Origin: Opitutaceae bacterium
Lineage (GTDB): Bacteria; Verrucomicrobiota; Verrucomicrobiia; Opitutales; Opitutaceae
Assembly: GCA_031254955.1 (NCBI GenBank)
Contig: JAIRTK010000290.1
Location: 1 to 5,402 of the forward strand
Reading direction: 5' to 3'
Length of the DNA stretch: 5,402 nucleotides
Shown here: piece by piece, positions 1 to 5,402 of the stretch
How the letters are laid out: the number at the start of each line of letters is the position of its first letter
Numbering within the stretch: the stretch's first letter is position 1
Position numbers and translations under genes: made by a program
The notes under the pieces: model-generated
What the model saw: the letters and a program-made list of their open reading frames with translations, nothing else
Databases searched by the model: none
What the model was told of the DNA's origin: nothing

Positions 1-158
1 CCGTCGGTGCGCACGCGGCGCAAGGCCACGGTGACCAGTTCGGCGCCGGAGGCGGCCAGGCTTTCGGCCATGACCGCGCCGGAACTGTATTTGCCGGTGC
101 CGAGGAAAAGGCGGGAGCGAAGCGTGACGCCGGCGATGACGAGAGGTTGGGTGTTCAT
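1..158 (-). CDS. thiG: Thiazole synthase ThiG, N-terminal part (cut by window edge)
   Basis: ThiG condenses deoxyxylulose 5-phosphate, dehydroglycine and the sulfur carried by ThiS thiocarboxylate into the thiazole phosphate of thiamine, in the cytoplasm. Only the first 52 codons are visible, starting at an ATG at 158. The translation opens [20 protein letters not shown], followed by TGKY and [13 protein letters not shown]. The RLFLGTGKY block and the following beta strand ending in ALRR are the family's N-terminal signature. The catalytic lysine lies beyond the window, so completeness cannot be judged. The gene starts 19 bases after the stop of the thiE-like gene, so it is very probably in the same transcript. 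There is no convincing Shine-Dalgarno sequence in that gap. Its place after thiC, thiS and a thiE-type gene fits a thiamine operon, with further thi genes perhaps continuing off the left edge. Confidence 0.9.
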   Translation of the reverse strand, partial: MNTQPLVIAGVTLRSRLFLGTGKYSSGAVMAESLAASGAELVTVALRRVRTD

Positions 159-177
159 AGGCAGTTTGAAATCCGGG

Positions 178-852
178 TTATGAAGAAGGCGCGACCAGCG
201 ACGGACGGGGCTGAGGCTGAGCGGCCAGGGATTGAAGTTCGGAAAAGGCTTTGAGCGGATCGGCGGCCTGCCAGACGGAGCCCAGCACGGCGATGCCGTC
301 GAAGCCGAGCGCGCGGCAGACGGGCAGACGCGTCGCATCGACGCCGCCGAGCGCGATGACTTCAGCCCGGCGCGGGAGGGCCAGAAGGGCCGCGAGTTTT
401 TTGTGCGAACAGGCGGGCGCATGGCCGGGTTTGGAGATCGAGGGAAACACCGGGCTGAAAAGCAGGCGTTCGCGGCGATCCAGCGCGGAGCGCAGCGCGG
501 CGAGACTGTGCACGGCACGGCTGCGGATGCGTCCGCCGGGGCCGCCGGATGAGGCGGAGGCCATACGCGATGAGTCAGGCGGCGCCGCGCGGCCCGAATC
601 GCGTTCGTGCAATCCGCCGAGGTCGAACTCGGCGGCGAGGTTGTGGTGCGTGTGGAGAACGATGCGCGGGTGAAACTCCGGCGGCAGCGCCCGCAGCCAT
701 GCGGCAAGGCGCGCGCGCGCCCATCCCGGCTTGCGCAGGTGGTAATGTCGCAGCCCGGCGGCGAAGAGTTCCGCGAGCACGGCGTGTTCGCGGGAGTCTT
801 CTCCCTCGGGAGAGATGACGAGCAGGCGGAGCGGTGTCTTCGCGCTGTCCAT
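178..852 (-). CDS. thiE: Divergent ThiE/TenI-family protein (putative thiamine phosphate synthase)
   Basis: This 224-residue cytoplasmic protein belongs to the ThiE/TenI TIM-barrel family. ThiE joins HMP pyrophosphate to thiazole phosphate; TenI aromatises the thiazole. Visible family landmarks are YHLRKP (residues 37-42, at the QLREK position), [10 protein letters not shown] (64-73, at the IINDR position), GLHERD (80-85), VHS (114-116), [12 protein letters not shown] (132-143), VIALGGV (165-171) and [11 protein letters not shown] (184-194). The classical Asn-Asp pair, of which the Asp binds magnesium in Bacillus ThiE, is replaced by His67-Thr68, and the usual Gln is His38. The TenI catalytic His, in its FGHVF motif, is Pro here. 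Residues 86-108 form a Gly/Ser/Ala-rich insertion. The ATG at 852 was chosen because it lies four bases after the thiS stop and the homology begins there; the reading frame stays open further upstream inside thiS. Only a weak, distant AAGG precedes it. Membership of the family is firm; the exact reaction is not. Confidence 0.85.
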   Translation of the reverse strand: MDSAKTPLRLLVISPEGEDSREHAVLAELFAAGLRHYHLRKPGWARARLAAWLRALPPEFHPRIVLHTHHNLAAEFDLGGLHERDSGRAAPPDSSRMASASSGGPGGRIRSRAVHSLAALRSALDRRERLLFSPVFPSISKPGHAPACSHKKLAALLALPRRAEVIALGGVDATRLPVCRALGFDGIAVLGSVWQAADPLKAFSELQSLAAQPQPRPSLVAPSS

Positions 853-856
853 GAGG

Positions 857-3189
<2,333 letters not shown>

Positions 3190-3192
<3 letters not shown>

Positions 3193-3218
3193 TCTTGTGT
3201 TTTTCAGCCCGCTGTCAA
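3190..3218 (-). promoter_or_regulatory. Candidate thi operon promoter
   Basis: A perfect -35 hexamer TTGACA lies at 3218-3213. With a 17-base spacer the -10 position falls at 3195-3190 and reads AGAACT, a poor match to TATAAT. Transcription would then start near 3183, which is so close to the aptamer that part of its 5' side would be lost. Either the -10 is placed differently or the true promoter lies further upstream. Weak call. Confidence 0.3.
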
Positions 3219-3226
3219 TGGACGAT

Positions 3227-3242
3227 GCCCGGTTTGCCGGGC
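3227..3242. repeat. Perfect GC-rich hairpin (6-bp stem, 4-base loop)
   Basis: GCCCGG, loop TTTG, CCGGGC. No T-run follows on either strand, so it is not an intrinsic terminator. It sits just upstream of the candidate thi -35 box and could be an operator-like palindrome or a chance structure in GC-rich DNA. Confidence 0.5.
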
Positions 3243-3345
3243 GCAACCCCCAAAATGATGCCACCGCCGGAACCCTTCCTCTTTCTCCTTTATCTTGTCA
3301 GGCTCCCCGCTCTTTTCGATGTCTGGAACCCGACGGATACACTTA
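3243..3345. other. Intergenic stretch without a recognised gene
   Basis: Together with the flanking elements this belongs to a region of more than 300 bases without a gene, between the two operons. The plus strand is rich in C and T around 3271-3325. Short open frames cross it on both strands, but none has a recognisable product, a credible ribosome site or the codon pattern of the neighbouring genes. No rimP-like reading frame is present upstream of nusA. Confidence 0.6.
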
Positions 3346-3399
3346 CACGGAGACGCGGAGAAGTCCGGATCCCTCTCCGAGCCTCCGCGCCTCTGCGTG
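3346..3399. repeat. REP-like imperfect inverted repeat
   Basis: The left arm CACGGAGACGCGGAG (3346-3360) is complementary to the right arm CTCCGCGCCTCTGCGTG (3383-3399). The pairing has a 7-bp perfect inner stem (CGCGGAG/CTCCGCG), a two-base bulge, and an 8-bp outer stem with one mismatch. The 22-base loop contains the overlapping palindromes TCCGGA and GGATCC. The cacggaga-type arms resemble short palindromic intergenic repeats scattered through many bacterial genomes. Whether this one is multicopy cannot be told from a single window. Confidence 0.55.
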
Positions 3400-3449
3400 C
3401 GAAAAACAGCCGCTCCCAGCCCGATTTGCCCGGTCCGTCCCGCAAGGGC

Positions 3450-3479
3450 TTGACAACATCCCGGCCCGCCCGCTACCTT
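3450..3479 (+). promoter_or_regulatory. Candidate sigma70-type promoter of nusA
   Basis: A perfect -35 TTGACA (3450-3455) is followed after 18 bases by TACCTT (3474-3479), which keeps the first T, the A and the last T of TATAAT. The predicted transcription start is near 3486, giving a leader of about 80 bases before the nusA ATG. No other gene on this strand precedes it, so nusA needs a promoter in this region. The weak -10 limits confidence. Confidence 0.5.
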
Positions 3480-3512
3480 TGCAACCTCGTTTCCAACGTT
3501 CACTTTCCACTG

Positions 3513-3539
3513 GGTGGGCCTCCGGCCCGCCTTTTTTTT
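3513..3539 (+). terminator. Intrinsic terminator inside the nusA leader
   Basis: An eight-pair stem GGTGGGCC/GGCCCGCC (3513-3520 with 3524-3531, one G-T wobble) closes a TCC loop and is followed at once by eight T residues (3532-3539). This is a textbook intrinsic terminator for plus-strand transcription. It lies downstream of the candidate nusA promoter and 25 bases before the nusA ATG. No plus-strand gene is seen upstream in the window that it could end. It would therefore act on the nusA leader itself and yield an RNA of about 55 bases when it fires. A weaker competing hairpin CCAC/GTGG (3507-3510 with 3514-3517) overlaps its 5' arm and could serve as an antiterminator. Confidence 0.8.
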
Positions 3540-3564
3540 CAATTCACTCAAACACTCACGATTT

Positions 3565-4788
3565 ATGAGCAGCGAAATTCTAGCCGTCCTTGAATACATG
3601 GAGAAGGAGAAAGGCATTGGCCGCGCCGACATGATCGCCGCGATTGTTAACGCCATCAAAACCGCCGCCCAAAAAGGAGTTAATTCCGGCCAGGAACTCA
3701 AAATCGAAATCAACCAAAAAAACGGCCACCTCAAAGCCTGGTCCCTGCTCAAAATCGTCGATTCCGTCTCCAACCCCAAAACCGAAATTCACATCGAAAA
3801 AGCCCAGGCCCTCGCCCCAAACGCGCAACTCGGCGAAATCCTCGAAAAAGAAATCGACCCCGCCATGCTCGGACGCATCGCCGCCCAGACGGCCCGGCAA
3901 GCCGTCATGCAAAAACTGCGCCAATTTGAAAAAGACCGGATATACGACGACTTCAAGGACATGGTCGGCAACATCGTCACCGGCATCGTCCGCCGGAAAG
4001 AACGCGGCGACATCTACATCGACCTGGGCAAAGCCGAGGCCGTCCTTGCCCACAAAGAACAGGTGCCCGGCGAAGAATACCAGGCGGGCGACCGCATCCG
4101 CTGCCTGCTGCTCGCCATCGAAGCGACACCGCGCGGCCCCGAAATCATCCTCAGCCGCGGCAGCCCGAAATTCGTCCGCCGCCTGTTCGAACTCGAAGTC
4201 ACCGAAATCGCCGACGGCACCGTGAAAATCGAAGCCTTCGCCCGCGAAGCCGGCTACCGCACCAAAATCGCCGTCACCTCCGCCGACCCCAAAGTCGATC
4301 CCGTCGGCGCCTGCGTCGGCGCCCGCGGCGCCCGCGTGAAAACCATCGTGCGCGAGCTTAACGGCGAAAAAATCGACATCATCAATTACTTCCCCGAACC
4401 GCGGCAAATGGTCGTCGAAGCACTCAAACCCGCCATCCCCCGCGACATCCAGATCGACGAAAAAAACCACCGCATCGCGCTGAAAGTCGATCCCGAAAAC
4501 CTCGCCATCGCCATCGGCCGCAAAGGCCAAAACGCGCGCCTCACCTCGCGCCTCATCGGCTGGCGCCTCGACATCGACGAATACAAAATCGCCACCGCCG
4601 ACCCGCGCGCCATCGCCATCGGTACCCTCACCAAAAACCTCGGCCTCGCCCGCGAAATCGCCGAACGCCTCGTCAACATCGGCATGAACTCCCCCGCCGT
4701 GCTCGAATCCGTCGACCTCGAAGACCTCATCGAAGCCGGCTTCTCCGAACAGGAAGCGCAGGATGTCCTGTCCCGCGTGAACAAATAA
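3565..4788 (+). CDS. nusA: Transcription termination/antitermination factor NusA
   Basis: NusA binds RNA polymerase and nascent RNA, promotes pausing and intrinsic termination, and takes part in antitermination complexes. The 407-residue protein has the usual order: N-terminal polymerase-binding domain (about 1-130, opening [20 protein letters not shown]), S1 domain (about 135-200, [20 protein letters not shown]), KH1 (about 205-290, with [15 protein letters not shown] at 245-259 and GEKIDII), and KH2 (about 291-345, with [13 protein letters not shown] at 314-326). Residues 353-407 form one helix-hairpin-helix-like acidic repeat, against two in E. coli (495 residues) and none in B. subtilis (371). 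The segment after KH1, usually a WSEDP-type motif, reads NYFPEP (274-279). The ATG at 3565 matches the normal family N-terminus; the frame is open upstream to 3514 but would run through the terminator hairpin. There is no Shine-Dalgarno sequence; the leader before the ATG is A/T/C-rich and probably unstructured. Codons strongly favour AAA, GAA and C-ending triplets. Confidence 0.97.
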   Translation: MSSEILAVLEYMEKEKGIGRADMIAAIVNAIKTAAQKGVNSGQELKIEINQKNGHLKAWSLLKIVDSVSNPKTEIHIEKAQALAPNAQLGEILEKEIDPAMLGRIAAQTARQAVMQKLRQFEKDRIYDDFKDMVGNIVTGIVRRKERGDIYIDLGKAEAVLAHKEQVPGEEYQAGDRIRCLLLAIEATPRGPEIILSRGSPKFVRRLFELEVTEIADGTVKIEAFAREAGYRTKIAVTSADPKVDPVGACVGARGARVKTIVRELNGEKIDIINYFPEPRQMVVEALKPAIPRDIQIDEKNHRIALKVDPENLAIAIGRKGQNARLTSRLIGWRLDIDEYKIATADPRAIAIGTLTKNLGLAREIAERLVNIGMNSPAVLESVDLEDLIEAGFSEQEAQDVLSRVNK

Positions 4789-4826
4789 AACACCCACCCG
4801 CCCGCAACGCCGATTATCCACACTGA

Positions 4827-5402
4827 ATGAGCGTCCGCATCCACGTACTCGCCAAAGAACTCGGCATGGAAAACAAGGCATTGATTGCCTTGGTAAAAGA
4901 GAAGTTCAACATTGAGGCCAAAGGCGCCTCGGGCGTCATCCCCGACATCTACGCCGATGTCCTCCGGGATGAGAAAAAGCAATCCGAGCCACCCGCCGCG
5001 CCCGACACCAACGCCGCGCCCCCCGCGCCCCCGCCAGGCCCCCCCCCGCCGCCCCAAGGCGGCGTCTTCATCCCGGCCGGCGTCCGCGTGAAAAGCGCCG
5101 AAGACGTGGCCCGCGAAAAAGAAGCCGCCGCCCACGCCGCCGCCGAAGCCAAAAAAGCCGCCCAAGCCGCGCAAGCCGCCGCCGCCCAACCTGCCGCCCA
5201 AGCCAGAAAAGCCGCGCAACCCGCCGCAGCCGAAGCCAGAAAAGCCGCGCTCGCCGCCTCCGCCCCGATGCCCCCTCCGCCACCCCCGCCCCGCCCGCGC
5301 CCCATCCCGGCCCCCCCGCCCCCGCGCCCAGTTTCCGCCCCCCCTCCCGCGCCCGCCATCGTGAGCGCCCCCCCGCCCGCCGCGCCGCCGCCGCTGCCGG
5401 GC
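4827..5402 (+). CDS. infB: Translation initiation factor IF-2, N-terminal part (cut by window edge)
   Basis: IF-2 is the GTPase that brings initiator tRNA to the 30S subunit and promotes subunit joining. The frame starts at ATG 4827 and stays open for 192 codons to the window edge. Residues 1-50 (MSVRIHVLAKELGMENKALI, then ALVKEKF) are the IF2_N fold found at the start of bacterial IF-2. Residues 52-79 and 146-192 are proline/alanine-rich with runs of five (72-76) and seven prolines (149-155). Residues 95-145 are an Ala/Lys/Glu/Gln-rich, probably helical segment with three copies of an A(E/Q)A(K/R)KAA unit. The GTPase domain lies beyond the edge. It starts 38 bases after nusA with no terminator between them, so the two are likely cotranscribed, as in most bacteria. 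No Shine-Dalgarno sequence precedes the ATG. ylxR, found between these genes in many Firmicutes, is absent. Confidence 0.93.
   Translation, partial: MSVRIHVLAKELGMENKALIALVKEKFNIEAKGASGVIPDIYADVLRDEKKQSEPPAAPDTNAAPPAPPPGPPPPPQGGVFIPAGVRVKSAEDVAREKEAAAHAAAEAKKAAQAAQAAAAQPAAQARKAAQPAAAEARKAALAASAPMPPPPPPPRPRPIPAPPPPRPVSAPPPAPAIVSAPPPAAPPPLPG
5142..5252 (+). repeat. Tandem-like repeats in the IF-2 linker
   Basis: Three eight-codon units encode AEAKKAAQ (5142-5165), AQARKAAQ (5196-5219) and AEARKAAL (5229-5252). The second and third share 18 identical bases including an AGA arginine codon, which is uncommon in this window where CGC dominates. The match points to internal duplication within the linker rather than convergent low complexity. 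Confidence 0.55.

Noticed and set aside
3227..3242. GC-rich hairpin as an intrinsic terminator
   Set aside because: No T-run follows on either strand.
3195..3593. Two overlapping plus-strand frames of about 120-130 codons in the intergenic region
   Set aside because: They run through the REP-like repeat, the candidate promoter, the terminator hairpin and into nusA, with no homology or ribosome site.
3580..4881. A 433-codon open frame on the minus strand, antisense to nusA
   Set aside because: Very Phe/Asp/Gly-rich composition, caused by reading AAA, GAA and C-ending codons backwards. No family resemblance.
4386..5359. Minus-strand Gly/Ala-rich frames opposite infB
   Set aside because: They are complements of the Pro/Ala codon runs of the IF-2 linker.

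Overview
The window comes from a GC-rich bacterial chromosome and holds two housekeeping loci that diverge from a shared intergenic region of about 560 bases. The minus strand carries a thiamine biosynthesis operon and the plus strand carries the start of a nusA-infB operon. The gene content, the form of NusA, the Bacteroidota-like divergent ThiE and the scarcity of Shine-Dalgarno sequences suggest Verrucomicrobiota, perhaps near Opitutales. That placement is inferred from remembered family features, not from a search.

Minus strand, right to left (3192 to 1): a TPP riboswitch aptamer (about 3192-3090), an unusual pyrimidine-rich leader, then thiC (3000-1057), thiS (1060-857, overlapping the thiC stop by an ATGA), a divergent thiE/tenI-family gene (852-178) and the first 52 codons of thiG (158-1, cut by the window edge). 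ThiC makes the pyrimidine half of thiamine. ThiS carries sulfur and ThiG builds the thiazole half. The ThiE-like protein would join the two halves or act on the thiazole. The riboswitch would shut the operon down when thiamine pyrophosphate is plentiful.

Intergenic region (3193-3564): a candidate thi promoter, a GC-rich perfect hairpin, a REP-like imperfect inverted repeat, a candidate nusA promoter with a perfect -35 hexamer, and a strong intrinsic terminator whose T-run ends 25 bases before the nusA start codon.

Plus strand: nusA (3565-4788), complete, and infB (4827-5402), running off the right edge. Only the IF2 N-terminal domain and an Ala/Pro-rich linker of infB are visible. rimP and ylxR, which flank nusA in many bacteria, are missing from their usual places.

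I see no mobile element, CRISPR array, defence system or obvious new system. The best leads are the terminator inside the nusA leader, which suggests autoregulation by attenuation, and the odd translation-initiation region between the TPP aptamer and thiC.
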